DNA of 55,417 bases from a delta proteobacterium NaphS2 (lineage in GTDB: Bacteria; Desulfobacterota; DSM-4660; Desulfatiglandales; Desulfatiglandaceae), in contig ADZZ01000124.1 of assembly GCA_000179315.1 (NCBI GenBank), forward strand, positions 1 to 55,417, in the 5' to 3' direction. A program made the position numbers and the translations under genes. Within the stretch, counting starts at the first letter, position 1; every line of letters starts with the position of its first letter. Shown here piece by piece: positions 18,929-27,810 of this stretch. The notes under the pieces are model-generated. The model had not been told where the DNA came from and ran no database searches. It saw only the letters and a program-made list of their open reading frames with translations.

Positions 18929-19136
18929 CCTCCTTTTTCAAGAATTCGATGAACGCCTCCCGAATAATCACCGGCTTGTTCCCTATGTTAAGATAGTGGA
19001 TTCCCCTGTGAAGACGCCCTTTATACATCCAGTTATAAATAGTCTGAGGAGAAAATCCAAAATGCTCACTGGCCCCCTTAACGCTCAGGCTGTACGGTGG
19101 GAAAGTATTCTCTGAATTCTTCGGTTTCTTTTCCAT
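18906..19136 (-). CDS. Excisionase-type HTH protein
   Basis: About 76 residues with a MerR/excisionase-like helix-turn-helix (SVKGASEHFGFSPQTIYNWM) and the wing GIHYLNIGNKPVIIREAFIEFL. It overlaps the start of integrase 2 by about 23 bp and probably directs excision or regulates that integrase. It is the intact paralogue of the broken gene at 17423-17698. Confidence 0.75.
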   Translation of the reverse strand: MEKKPKNSENTFPPYSLSVKGASEHFGFSPQTIYNWMYKGRLHRGIHYLNIGNKPVIIREAFIEFLKKEDGSVGQS

Positions 19137-19147
19137 AATGCCCCCTT

Positions 19148-19345
19148 TCATCGTTCCAGCACATCCAGCATGCCGGTCAAATAAATATCTGCCGCGTCCA
19201 GGGCATATTCATCCAATCTTTCAAGCCGGCGCAGCTTGTGCATGATCCTCGTGGCCATGTCCTGATTTTTGAATTGCACCCCTGAGGAAGCAACCGGCGC
19301 CCGGGTGAAGAGATCAACTACCTTGCTTTTTCGTTGGTTTTCCAC
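19148..19345 (-). CDS. Small island protein, unknown
   Basis: A 65-residue protein starting at GTG 19345 with AAAGGAGA upstream. It contains a conserved-looking helix (MATRIMHKLRRLERLDEYALDAA). Its reading frame overlaps that of the next gene upstream by 32 bp. Function unknown. Confidence 0.5.
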   Translation of the reverse strand: MENQRKSKVVDLFTRAPVASSGVQFKNQDMATRIMHKLRRLERLDEYALDAADIYLTGMLDVLER

Positions 19346-19532
19346 GGTCCAATCTCCTTTGAAGTCTTGAGATCATCACGTTCCTCACCTCTAACTTCAG
19401 TTTCCTGAGTTGTTTCCGATCTTCTATGGCCTCGGCGTATACGTGCATGGTTGAAATTATGGCCGAAATGTTCCCTTTATGGCCTCCATCAAGGACCCTA
19501 TCAAGTAAAGCGTGTATCGCTGCTCTGTCCAT
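19314..19532 (-). CDS. Small helical island protein, unknown
   Basis: About 72 residues from ATG 19532, preceded by GAGGAGAG. Mostly helical and basic at the C terminus (LQRRLDRGKPTKKQGS). No family recognised. It belongs to a chain of small minus-strand genes leading to integrase 2. Confidence 0.5.
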   Translation of the reverse strand: MDRAAIHALLDRVLDGGHKGNISAIISTMHVYAEAIEDRKQLRKLKLEVRNVMISRLQRRLDRGKPTKKQGS

Positions 19533-19702
19533 TTCTCTCCTCACGATTTGGGTGAACGCCTGTTGCCTTTCCGCGTGTTTCCCCTTCGGACATTTCTGTT
19601 CTTTTCTTCATCCATCAATAATTCCTTTCAGACAAGAGTTTTCCAATGGGTGTATCCGTCGCCCGATGGGCGTTGAATGCCGGCCAATACCATTCTTGAA
19701 GG

Positions 19703-20227
19703 TCAACGAACCCTACGCCACGAATCTTGCGAAGTATGATAAGCCACGTGTGCAGGATACCGGCCACCGTTGATCACACGTAGCGACACACCACCCCTGG
19801 TGTAGATTTTCCCCCTTGCGTCCGACAGGACCGTGATTTCGCGCAGGGCCTCGCGGATCCGCTGTTTCCATGCCGTCCTGCGGGCTGGCCAGCGCCGCAC
19901 GAAGGATTCATACTGCCTGAGCGTTGAAGGGGCCAGCGTTCTCCCGTTCCTACCCATGCCTCGCTCAACATGCCGGCGTTTCACGGCCACGTCCCGGATT
20001 TCCCGCCGGTAGGTCCACAGCATCCCTTGAAGCTCGACGCGAAGCCCGTTGACGGTGGTCACCCTGCGGATTCTGGACGCCATCTCACCGGCGGTCACCA
20101 CAATCTCGTTGTACGCCTCGAGGTTCCCAGCCTCGGCAGCATCGTTGATCCGTTCCACCACCATCCCCATGTACGGCCACAATGCGATCGCCTTTTCACT
20201 CACCACCATTCCATCTTCGCAGTCCAT
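19703..20227 (-). CDS. Hypothetical island protein
   Basis: About 174 residues, rich in arginine. The ATG at 20227 shares its first base with the stop of the upstream 84-residue gene (TGATG), and AAAGGAGGG precedes it, so the two are coupled. The N-terminal half is helical; the C terminus has a patch SLRVINGGRYPAHVAYH. No function recognised. Confidence 0.55.
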   Translation of the reverse strand: MDCEDGMVVSEKAIALWPYMGMVVERINDAAEAGNLEAYNEIVVTAGEMASRIRRVTTVNGLRVELQGMLWTYRREIRDVAVKRRHVERGMGRNGRTLAPSTLRQYESFVRRWPARRTAWKQRIREALREITVLSDARGKIYTRGGVSLRVINGGRYPAHVAYHTSQDSWRRVR

Positions 20228-20481
20228 CACAGCCCTCCTTTGCTCACTTTAAGGATTTCTACCAATTCCTCATTCAGTCCCGTTATCCTGGGCATGGATT
20301 GTTCGTTTGAAAAATCACGCAGTACATCAAGGATTCCGGACGCGATGTCAACAAGGTCGTTCCACGTGTCAACATCAATATGCCGGGTTTTCCTGATGGC
20401 GCCGTCGAATGTAAGGGTTTTGGGGTCCTGGAAAAAACAATCGGGTGTTAATTCGGATGACGGGCTTTTGTTCGTTTGCAT
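20227..20481 (-). CDS. Small hypothetical island protein
   Basis: About 84 residues from ATG 20481, supported by AAGGAGA nine bases upstream. Acidic, with a central helix (WNDLVDIASGILDVLRDF). The longer open frame to 20697 lacks a matching start signal. Confidence 0.55.
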   Translation of the reverse strand: MQTNKSPSSELTPDCFFQDPKTLTFDGAIRKTRHIDVDTWNDLVDIASGILDVLRDFSNEQSMPRITGLNEELVEILKVSKGGL

Positions 20482-20823
20482 GACGAATCTCCTTGTGAAA
20501 AAGTTTTGAGAAGATCCGCCTTTCTCCGCTCCAAACGAAGTAAGGCGGGCTGCACGCGGTTGGTCGACCGGCCCACAAGGAAACCGGCAAGCCAGAAGGC
20601 TTCCGCACGCAACCCGCCAGAGGAATCGTATGGACACAAAAAAAGCGCCATACGAATTTGAGGCGCTTGCACGCCTTGTGGATATTCCGGCGACCAAACC
20701 GGGTCATGGATTTTGCCATGACGTGATCAGGATATCTGCGGTAATGGCAGTTGTCAAACATTTTTTTGCATGGTTCTTTAAATCACTCTTGACTATATGT
20801 ATTTTTATATGCATATTTAAAGC
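20482..20823. promoter_or_regulatory. Intergenic region with brnT promoter
   Basis: No gene. On the minus strand a seven-base stem (20643-20649 with 20662-20668) is followed by seven T, a possible terminator. Close to brnT, TTGACT at 20789-20794 and the palindrome ATATGCATAT at 20807-20816 form a plausible autoregulated promoter, as known for BrnA-controlled brnTA operons. Confidence 0.4.
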
Positions 20824-21099
20824 ATGGAATTCACCTGGCACGAAGAAAAGCGGAAAAGCAATATTCGCAAGCATGGTCTTGATTTTGCCAGGGCGCATAA
20901 TGTTTTTGCAGGGGAAACCTTCACTTTTGAAGACATTCGGTTTGACTACGGCGAGCAACGCTTTGTCACCATCGGCCTGCTTGATGATTCGGTGGTCATC
21001 ATCGTACACACCGAAACAGCGAAGGAAATTCGTATAATCTCTATGCGGAGGGCAAATAAACATGAGCAAAAACTCTATTTCGAAAACCTCTATGGATGA
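20824..21099 (+). CDS. brnT: BrnT family ribonuclease toxin
   Basis: A 91-residue RelE-like toxin of type II systems. The start FTWHEEKRKSNIRKHGLDF is the BrnT signature, with later EDIRFDYGEQRFVTIG and RIISMRRANKHE, which carries the conserved basic residues of the RNase fold. It overlaps brnA by 38 bp and lies opposite to its neighbours, as an independent stabilising module of the island. Confidence 0.9.
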   Translation: MEFTWHEEKRKSNIRKHGLDFARAHNVFAGETFTFEDIRFDYGEQRFVTIGLLDDSVVIIVHTETAKEIRIISMRRANKHEQKLYFENLYG

Positions 21100-21370
21100 A
21101 TACCCGGAAGTGACCCAGGCGGATTTTGACCGGGCAGTTTTCCGCGAAGGTCTTAAACCCGCCCAAAAAAAACAACGGATCACTATCATGCTTGATGCCG
21201 GCGTTATCAGTTATTTTAAGGCCAAAGCCGGAAAACGGGGCTACCAGACCCTTATCAACGAAACCCTGAAGAAGGTCGTAGATACAAATTCCATAGGACA
21301 AAACAGGCTTGAAGAAACGCTCCGCAGAATCATCAAAGAAGAGCTTGCGGCTTCCGGCCATGCCCAGTAA
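21062..21370 (+). CDS. brnA: BrnA family antitoxin
   Basis: A 102-residue antitoxin. The N-terminal half would wrap BrnT; the C-terminal half is a ribbon-helix-helix-like DNA-binding domain (ITIMLDAGVISYFKAKAGKRGYQTLINETL). GGAGGG lies upstream of the ATG inside brnT. Likely represses its own promoter through the palindrome before brnT. Confidence 0.88.
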   Translation: MSKNSISKTSMDEYPEVTQADFDRAVFREGLKPAQKKQRITIMLDAGVISYFKAKAGKRGYQTLINETLKKVVDTNSIGQNRLEETLRRIIKEELAASGHAQ

Positions 21371-21392
21371 TTTTCCGATTTATCCGCCATCT

Positions 21393-21734
21393 TCAATGAA
21401 GGAATTTTTGCTCGATTTCTTGAATTGGCAAATCCTTGAATGTTTTCTGTACACTGACCGTTTTCGTCTGCAAGGTCACCCACTTTGAAAGATAATTGAG
21501 CATGTCTTTCTCAGTCGGAATCATAACCATCGGAACACCTTTCAAATCGACGAGGGGCTGTTTGAAATGATTGGCGATCCATACTGCATCGTCAAAAAGC
21601 GCAATATAGAACTTTCCTTCACAGAATTCCCCGAACAGAATTACGGCGCCCTTGTGACGGATTTTCCACCAAATGTAGTTTTTTAGGATTTTTTCGCAAA
21701 AGCTGTCCGTATCCTTTGGTTTGATTCTTTGCAT
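21393..21734 (-). CDS. Hypothetical protein after the tail genes
   Basis: A 113-residue protein from ATG 21734 with GGAGG nine bases upstream. It contains a mixed alpha/beta core (GAVILFGEFCEGKFYIALFDDAVW). No family recognised. It lies downstream of the phage tail genes on the same strand and may be their last member. Confidence 0.5.
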   Translation of the reverse strand: MQRIKPKDTDSFCEKILKNYIWWKIRHKGAVILFGEFCEGKFYIALFDDAVWIANHFKQPLVDLKGVPMVMIPTEKDMLNYLSKWVTLQTKTVSVQKTFKDLPIQEIEQKFLH

Positions 21735-21834
21735 ATCAGTTAACCTCCATATCTTGAAATACTGTCTTTAAAAAATCCACAATCATAGCGCCGGCGCACC
21801 TTTAATTTGACGCGCTTGATCCTGCCCTTTACCC

Positions 21835-21945
21835 TCACGTCCTGATGCTCTCCAAATATTCAGCCCACAGATGCAGCTCAACGTCTGACAAAAAGCTTTG
21901 GGGAAAAAGATCAGGCCGCACTTGGAAGAGAAAAGACTTATTCAT
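21835..21945 (-). CDS. 36-residue phage tail accessory ORF
   Basis: ATG at 21945 overlaps the stop of the 164-residue gene (ATGAATAA). The product contains RPDLFPQSFLSDVELHLWAE, reminiscent of small partners of tail chaperones (gpT-like). A further 32-codon frame starts at GTG 21838 overlapping its stop (GTGA) and ends at 21740; I give that one little weight. Confidence 0.45.
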   Translation of the reverse strand: MNKSFLFQVRPDLFPQSFLSDVELHLWAEYLESIRT

Positions 21946-22432
21946 GTAACAAAGAGCCAAGGCCGACCTTACGCTTTCGTCTCGCCAGAGGATTTGGGCT
22001 TTTTTTTGCTTCCTGACCGAGTCCCGTCAAACGACGGATCGCGTTTGTCAACAAAGCAAAAGCACTGGGGCTCACCCTGCAAATCTTGATTGAAAGCTCC
22101 ATGTTCACTTCGGGTGAAACGGATCCCAATACCAGCGTTTCAAGCCGCCGGGCAATATCGTCAGTGACCCGATCAGGATCGTTCAATTTCTTGGATAAAG
22201 ATTCCACGTCTTTGACCGATAGACTGACCAGTAGCTTTTCAACGGCATCCGCGAGAGACTTCCGGTTGCGCGCTTCCGTTTCGTTCACCACGCCCACTTC
22301 CTGGCCAGTCAATCCCCTTACGCGAAAAACAGATTTTTCGTTTTCATCGAAAAAGCCCGTCAGATCGGGGACAGGGACATTTTCCTCACGGGGCAAAAAC
22401 TGAGTTGCTAAAAAGCTTTTTGTATCAAACAT
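21938..22432 (-). CDS. Putative phage tail assembly chaperone
   Basis: A 164-residue protein with the segment FRVRGLTGQEVGVVNETEARN, typical of a phage family found next to tape-measure genes, and a basic C terminus (ARRKRKVG). It lies 65 bp downstream of the tape measure gene and is followed by an overlapping tiny ORF, similar to the G/T pair logic of tail chaperones, although chaperones usually precede the tape measure. Function is inference. Confidence 0.55.
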   Translation of the reverse strand: MFDTKSFLATQFLPREENVPVPDLTGFFDENEKSVFRVRGLTGQEVGVVNETEARNRKSLADAVEKLLVSLSVKDVESLSKKLNDPDRVTDDIARRLETLVLGSVSPEVNMELSIKICRVSPSAFALLTNAIRRLTGLGQEAKKSPNPLARRKRKVGLGSLLHE

Positions 22433-22497
22433 TTTTTGACCTCCTTTATGATTGTGGCCACGCGGGCCATTTTTTCACAAAACTATTTTTCCAAACC

Positions 22498-25350
22498 CTA
22501 GCCCGCCGCCGCCAACAAAAATTCAGCGCCGCTTTTATTTGCTCGGACCTGGATTTTTTTAAGGATTTTCCACATGAATGCTTCAATTTCAGGCTCCACC
22601 CCGGCCGCCTCGATCTTTATGGTTTTGTCGTCAACAGATGCCGTCTGCCACATGATGTCCGCCGCGCTCACCATGTCTTCGGCAACCGCCGCCTGTGCGT
22701 TGGTAAGTCGAGTCTGCGCGTCTATTGCCTGCTTTTGGAGTTGCAACTGTTGCTCGATCGCCCGGCGGGCCTGTTGCAAATCGTGTGGGTCGGTCGCCTC
22801 GTTTAGAGCGTCAAACAGGTCCGCCATGCCGGAAGGATCGAACAGGTCGGACAAATCCACATCAACATTTTTGATATTCTCCTCGAAATAGGATTTCAGA
22901 TCACCGTCGCCCGCAGGACCAACGCCCGGTCCGGATATGTTGACGCCGATGTTGATGCCACCGACTTTTGCGTTCGTGACCTCGCTTTTAATCTTTTTGA
23001 TTGTGTCCTTGACGGAATCTTTATCAGGCTTCGTTTTGACGGGTACTGCGATCTCCTCAATATCCCCAATCGCATCGCCGGGATCCGGCGGTGTGTCTGT
23101 GATATGCAGGCCGCCGTTTGCATCGGTCCATTTGTAGGTGGTCTTGAATTCAAGGTCTGGAAGGTTTTCAGACAGGTTCTTGCCACTGAAATCTAACGAA
23201 TAGACATTAGAGAATTCATCCTCAAGGTACGAAAAAAACTCTTCGACCGGATCCTTATCTGCCGTGAAAACGATATCAACTTTGCTGTTTAACGCTTTGA
23301 ATTCATCCATCTTCTGTTCGACAATGGCCAGGTTCTCTTCGAATGTTCGGGTTTCGAGAGTAGGTTCGATGGAAAGTTCTTCAAAATTCGACCAGTCGAA
23401 GAATTTCGTAGGATCGATCGTCGGCATGAGGTCTTCCCAGTCGTAAAAAATGTCTTTCAACGAATGCCCAACCTCGGATTTTGCTTTGTCTGCCCCCTCC
23501 GAAAAGGCATCCACGATTCGGTTCCATCCATCGTGGACGTTATCGACACTGTTGAAAAGCCGATCCTCAATGCCATTCATGGTTTCTTGAATGGATTTCC
23601 TGGCTGCTTTTATTTTAGTGTCCCAGTCTCCGAATGTTACCATCTCCGCAGCGGCTAGAATTCTGTCAATATCTTTCAGTGCAAGCAATGCAATGGATTG
23701 AATTCCACTTTTCAGGGCGCCCCATCCCAATTCGATACTACCGGCCACCACTTCAAATGCGGTCTTGATATCATCCGCGTTATTGCCAACGGCCAGCATG
23801 AGGGCGGTCAAACCAACTCCCAGAGCTGTTACCGCCTTGCCAAGCGCAATAATGTTGCCCGCCACCTCTTTATCCGTGGAATTCATCTTGTTAAAGGCAT
23901 CCACTGAATTCAGGATAGCCTGGATAAATGGCTCGAAACCGGCCACCAAGCCCCCGGTAACCCTTATCAGAGTCTCGATGGAATCAACAACAAACTGGAT
24001 CGCCGCACTGACGTCTTCAGGATCTGAAGGATCAAAGCCGTCAAACATCGAACCGATACTGTCCCCAAGGTCTCCAAGGGCATCCAAAAAGCCGCTCCAA
24101 TCGATAGCGGCCAGGGCTTCCGGCAATGATTCCGCCAATTCCTTGAAAAACTGTTCAATGTCATCACCAAACCCATTTAGGGCGTCAAACACCTCATCAA
24201 AAGCACCCGCATCGATGGAAACACCTACGGATTTGAACGTTTCGGAAATCGACTTTACGATATCCACATAATTGTCAATCAGCTCCAATCCGATCTGAAC
24301 GAATGTGGCTTTGATATTGTTGGCGAGATTTTGGTTGGTGTCTTTAAAACCATCCGCCATTTTTTGGTAGGCTGTATTCGCTGCACCGGTGGACGATGCC
24401 ATCGCATCCAGGGCATTTTTAAATCTGTTCGATTTGTCTTCACCCAAAATTAATGCGGCATTCAAGGCTTCAGTCGATCCAAACAACTCAGCCATTTTGT
24501 CTACATTTCCGCCGGTTGCTTCGTATACTTTCTTTAAAATACCCTCGAATCCTTCAGCCTTTAACGCTGCTGCCCCGAACCCTCCCTTAAGATCCTCCGT
24601 CGCAGCTTTTGCTTTTTCCGATGGGCTGATAATATTTGAAATCGCAGCTTTGATTTGGGTAATTGCCTGGCTCGTTGGTTGACCGTATGCTGTCAATGCC
24701 GCAATTGCCGCGGCCAAGGTATCAAAGGGAATGCCCGCACTGGACGCAATGCCGGTCACCTGGGCCAGGGTTGTGCTGAGCTCTGGAAGGGTTGTTACAC
24801 CCTGTTTTACGGTTGTGAATAGAATATCGGAATATTGGCTCGCCTCACCTATCGATGCACCGTATGTATTCATGGTGCTCGCCAAAACCTTAGTGGTGGC
24901 ATCAAGATCCGCTTTTGCCCCAATGGATAATTTTTCACTGTCGGCTATGACGTCTAATGCATATTGATAATCAACCCCCGCCGATTTTGCTGAATAAAGA
25001 GCAGCTTCTATATCCTCTAGACTCTTCTTCGAATCTCGGGAATAGGAGAGGATGTCATCCCTGAACTGATCAACACTACCACCAGTTTCATCAATGAGCG
25101 TTGTAATCTCTTTGAATGAATCGCTGAATTTGCCAGCTTGGTTTATTGAAACTGCAAGCCCGGCCGCGGCCATGGTTGCGAGTGCTGCATCCAGCCCAAG
25201 GACACCGTCAGCTAACTTTGACAGGGGCTCGGCTACCGTATCGACTTTCCCGGAAAAACTGCTTAGATTCCGGCTGAGCCCGGCGAACACGTCCCCGGTT
25301 TTGTCGATGCCTGAAAAAATGATTGAAACAGTCTTATCTAAATTTGCCAT
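22498..25350 (-). CDS. Phage tail tape measure protein
   Basis: A 950-residue protein of the TP901 tape-measure type. The family core is at residues about 65-240 (YALDVIADSEKLSIGAKAD; TLPELSTTLAQVTGIASSAG; TSQAITQIKAAI). A hydrophobic stretch around 500-530 (GNIIALGKAVTALGVGLTAL) fits the membrane-active segment of such proteins. Long helical regions follow and coiled coil is expected near the C terminus. It sets tail length and helps DNA entry in long-tailed phages. No frameshift is seen. Confidence 0.92.
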   Translation of the reverse strand: MANLDKTVSIIFSGIDKTGDVFAGLSRNLSSFSGKVDTVAEPLSKLADGVLGLDAALATMAAAGLAVSINQAGKFSDSFKEITTLIDETGGSVDQFRDDILSYSRDSKKSLEDIEAALYSAKSAGVDYQYALDVIADSEKLSIGAKADLDATTKVLASTMNTYGASIGEASQYSDILFTTVKQGVTTLPELSTTLAQVTGIASSAGIPFDTLAAAIAALTAYGQPTSQAITQIKAAISNIISPSEKAKAATEDLKGGFGAAALKAEGFEGILKKVYEATGGNVDKMAELFGSTEALNAALILGEDKSNRFKNALDAMASSTGAANTAYQKMADGFKDTNQNLANNIKATFVQIGLELIDNYVDIVKSISETFKSVGVSIDAGAFDEVFDALNGFGDDIEQFFKELAESLPEALAAIDWSGFLDALGDLGDSIGSMFDGFDPSDPEDVSAAIQFVVDSIETLIRVTGGLVAGFEPFIQAILNSVDAFNKMNSTDKEVAGNIIALGKAVTALGVGLTALMLAVGNNADDIKTAFEVVAGSIELGWGALKSGIQSIALLALKDIDRILAAAEMVTFGDWDTKIKAARKSIQETMNGIEDRLFNSVDNVHDGWNRIVDAFSEGADKAKSEVGHSLKDIFYDWEDLMPTIDPTKFFDWSNFEELSIEPTLETRTFEENLAIVEQKMDEFKALNSKVDIVFTADKDPVEEFFSYLEDEFSNVYSLDFSGKNLSENLPDLEFKTTYKWTDANGGLHITDTPPDPGDAIGDIEEIAVPVKTKPDKDSVKDTIKKIKSEVTNAKVGGINIGVNISGPGVGPAGDGDLKSYFEENIKNVDVDLSDLFDPSGMADLFDALNEATDPHDLQQARRAIEQQLQLQKQAIDAQTRLTNAQAAVAEDMVSAADIMWQTASVDDKTIKIEAAGVEPEIEAFMWKILKKIQVRANKSGAEFLLAAAG

Positions 25351-25372
25351 TCTAAAAATTCTCCTGTAAATT

Positions 25373-25993
25373 TTATTTCAATTTGCTCAATTCGTATTTA
25401 AGCCGGTCATCAAGGTTTTTCTTCAGCCTGTCCCCGCCAAGACGAAGAATTTCCGCCATTGTAGGCCCATGACCCATCACCTCGGGTATGGCCAGGCTGG
25501 TTAATGCCTTTGCAGGGAAACGGTATTTTTTGGGGAAGGTTCCATATTTTCTTTTGTTGGTCTTATCCCATTTCGCAATGCCGACAAATTCTTTCTGCTT
25601 CCGCCAAAAAACCAATTCAGTTCCGGTTTTTGTTTTGGCGATATACGCATGTTTGATAAGCTCCCGGGCAGAATTTTTTTTCACCTGAACCGTCACCCCT
25701 TTGTTGGTGGGCCGCGCCTTGAAATTGATCAGGTTCAGGGGACCTCCGGTGCACTTCACGAAAGCATTCCCATCGGCAGCGGTCATTTTTTTCACGGTCA
25801 TAGTGCTGCGGATTTTTTTCTTGGTGGGCGTAATCACCTTGGCAACCTCGTTGGTTGCGTCCGTCCTAACCCCGGTCAAGGTCCGGTTGACGGACTGTTG
25901 AATAACTCGTGGGATTGCTTTCTTTACACCAGAAAGCATCCGCTTCACTTCCGCAAGATCAGATTTGCTAATTTCAAGTTTGAGTTGTGTCAT
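25373..25993 (-). CDS. Phage minor tail protein Z-like
   Basis: About 206 residues from ATG 25993 with AAGGGGGTGATG upstream. It resembles the gpZ (prophage minor tail protein Z) family: an N-terminal helix (LAEVKRMLSGVKKAIPRVIQQSVNRTL) then a basic beta-rich part (RSTMTVKKM, GTFPKKYRFPAKAL). It precedes the tape measure gene by 22 bp. GpZ-like proteins are needed to complete or attach the tail. Confidence 0.7.
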   Translation of the reverse strand: MTQLKLEISKSDLAEVKRMLSGVKKAIPRVIQQSVNRTLTGVRTDATNEVAKVITPTKKKIRSTMTVKKMTAADGNAFVKCTGGPLNLINFKARPTNKGVTVQVKKNSARELIKHAYIAKTKTGTELVFWRKQKEFVGIAKWDKTNKRKYGTFPKKYRFPAKALTSLAIPEVMGHGPTMAEILRLGGDRLKKNLDDRLKYELSKLK

Positions 25994-26006
25994 CACATCA
26001 CCCCCT

Positions 26007-27083
26007 TTACAAAAACCACCCCTTTGGCAATCCCGCCTTGACCCACTTACCAATATTGATCCCTTTTTGAAACGCCTCTCCCGGATCCTTCCCAACCGGT
26101 ACCGGCCAACGAATGGTCCGAGGAAAGTTTTCGGCCCACCATTCGTTTTGGTTCCTTCCCGCCTTATCGTAATCCAGGGCATTCAGAATCACAGGGACAT
26201 CCCTGAGTAACCGGGCCGTTTTCGCTTCCGGCTTCCGGCTTGCGTTTCCCAGGGCCACCACGCCCACCGGAAGCCTGGCCTTTTTTGCCGCAAAAAAGAT
26301 CATCATTGCATCCAGTTCCGATTCAACAACAACATAGGCCCGGGCTCCCGGCAGGGCTTCCACCAGACAATCCATGGATGACCCGGGCAACACATAATAT
26401 CGAGGATCGTCTTTTTCACGCCGAAACCGGATACGGTGGACTTTTGGCGGAACATCGTCCGACAGCATCGGAATAATGAGGCCCATCGGGATCCACAATT
26501 TTTTCTTGAGGTCCTCTTTAAATTCCGTGGGAAGCCCCCAGGATTCGCGTGGTCTAAACAGATCCTTGCCGCCTTTGCCGGGGTTCCAGCCTATCCCGAA
26601 ATGCTTGATCACGAATTCATCAATGCCGCGTCTTGCCAGCCACCCCTTGATCCCCTCATCCGGATCCATATTCATGAGATTTTCAAATGCCCAAATGGAG
26701 AATGTCGCTGCCTTTCGGAGCCATACTTCCGACGGAGGCGGACTGGCTGGATCAGGTTTCCATGTTTGTTTCCTCTCGGTTCGCTGCATTTGAGGCTTCA
26801 GCGGTGTGTATGATGTATCCACCGCCCTGGGTGAAATATCCAGGCGCTCGCAGGCTTCCCGATAGCCCAAGCCTTCGAACTCTCGCAAAAACTGGATATT
26901 GTCACCGCCCCTGCCGCACTGGCGACACCACCATGATCCATTGCCTTCATTTTGCTCCGGCCACACATGAAAACGGTCGGTGCCTCCACACCCGGGACAT
27001 GGGGAATGATACTCGCCGCCCTTCGTGGAACTCACCTTTTTGGGCTCACAATATTTTCGAACAAGATTCAATACATTTTCCAT
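26007..27083 (-). CDS. Phage-type DNA primase (zinc-binding plus Toprim)
   Basis: About 358 residues. The N-terminal zinc finger is CPGCGGTDRFHVWP ... WWCRQCGRGGDNIQF (residues about 22-60). A Toprim core follows with VVVESELDAMMIFFAA and later LNALDYDKAGRNQ, which carry the catalytic glutamate and aspartates. ATG 27083 has AGGAG upstream; the longer frame to 27428 overlaps another gene and lacks support. With the D5-type helicase at 27811-29349 it forms the replication module. Confidence 0.88.
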   Translation of the reverse strand: MENVLNLVRKYCEPKKVSSTKGGEYHSPCPGCGGTDRFHVWPEQNEGNGSWWCRQCGRGGDNIQFLREFEGLGYREACERLDISPRAVDTSYTPLKPQMQRTERKQTWKPDPASPPPSEVWLRKAATFSIWAFENLMNMDPDEGIKGWLARRGIDEFVIKHFGIGWNPGKGGKDLFRPRESWGLPTEFKEDLKKKLWIPMGLIIPMLSDDVPPKVHRIRFRREKDDPRYYVLPGSSMDCLVEALPGARAYVVVESELDAMMIFFAAKKARLPVGVVALGNASRKPEAKTARLLRDVPVILNALDYDKAGRNQNEWWAENFPRTIRWPVPVGKDPGEAFQKGINIGKWVKAGLPKGWFL

Positions 27084-27150
27084 TTTCCTACTCCTGAATG
27101 CCCACCAGATTGGAAACGCTCCCTGATCCCCAAACAATCCCTTTTTGGAA

Positions 27151-27465
27151 TCAGATCCTTCTTTTTCGCTGCATATCCTCAAATAAATGCTGTGCGTCTC
27201 GCCAAAACCGGTGCGGATTGCGCACACTGAACCTGATACAAGAATCATCCTCTCGCCGTTGAACCACTTCCAGACTCGCCGGCTTCCGGGAAAAAAGCTT
27301 CGGATGTCCACAGAAGCCGATGGCACCCGAAGTCTCAAGAGTTTCATCGACCGCCAGCCAAAAGCAGTTCTTGCACCTGTACTTTTTTTCCGCCGGCATC
27401 TGATCGAATTCATACAGCCATTTTTCACGTAAATTTTTTTCGTGTTTTGAGGATGATGCTTTCAT
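27151..27465 (-). CDS. Small cysteine-containing protein
   Basis: About 104 residues, ATG 27465 with GAGGAGG upstream. Residues CKNCFWLAVDE and later GFCGHP give a possible four-ligand zinc site. Similar small proteins occur beside phage primases. Function unknown. Confidence 0.5.
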   Translation of the reverse strand: MKASSSKHEKNLREKWLYEFDQMPAEKKYRCKNCFWLAVDETLETSGAIGFCGHPKLFSRKPASLEVVQRREDDSCIRFSVRNPHRFWRDAQHLFEDMQRKRRI

Positions 27466-27572
27466 AGTCTGCCTCCTCGTGGAAAACATCCCAGGGAGTT
27501 AAATTCATGAGGATTCAACATGCCGGGATGTCAAATAATTTGTCTTTTAGTTCAGATAGTTGACCTATTGCT

Positions 27573-27713
27573 GGAGGGTGGGGAGGATTCTTTGTACAAA
27601 GTAGAGTAGAATTTCAATACAGTAGTCTATACATGGCAATAATATCACTATTATAATATATATACTATATTTTATTTATTTACTATTTCAGTAAATAATT
27701 CTCCCCACCCTCC
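27573..27713. other. Candidate replication origin
   Basis: A perfect 13-bp inverted repeat (GGAGGGTGGGGAG at 27573-27585 and its complement at 27701-27713) flanks a 115-bp strongly A/T-rich core. Next to the left arm lies the 12-bp palindrome CTTTGTACAAAG (27590-27601). The structure occupies the 345-bp gene-free gap between the primase and helicase genes, where satellite and phage origins often lie. It may instead be a transcription control hairpin. Confidence 0.5.
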
Positions 27714-27810
27714 TAAATAAATATCAACCTATTAATTATACAGAAATATTTTGCAGTCGGCGCTTGGTGCTGTATCCCTCCTAACTCCACGATACCTCCT
27801 TTTCAGTCCC

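Noticed and set aside
20638-20668. Strong terminator for a minus-strand gene
   Set aside because: The hairpin and T-run exist, but no minus-strand gene ends just upstream, so I list it only as part of the intergenic region.
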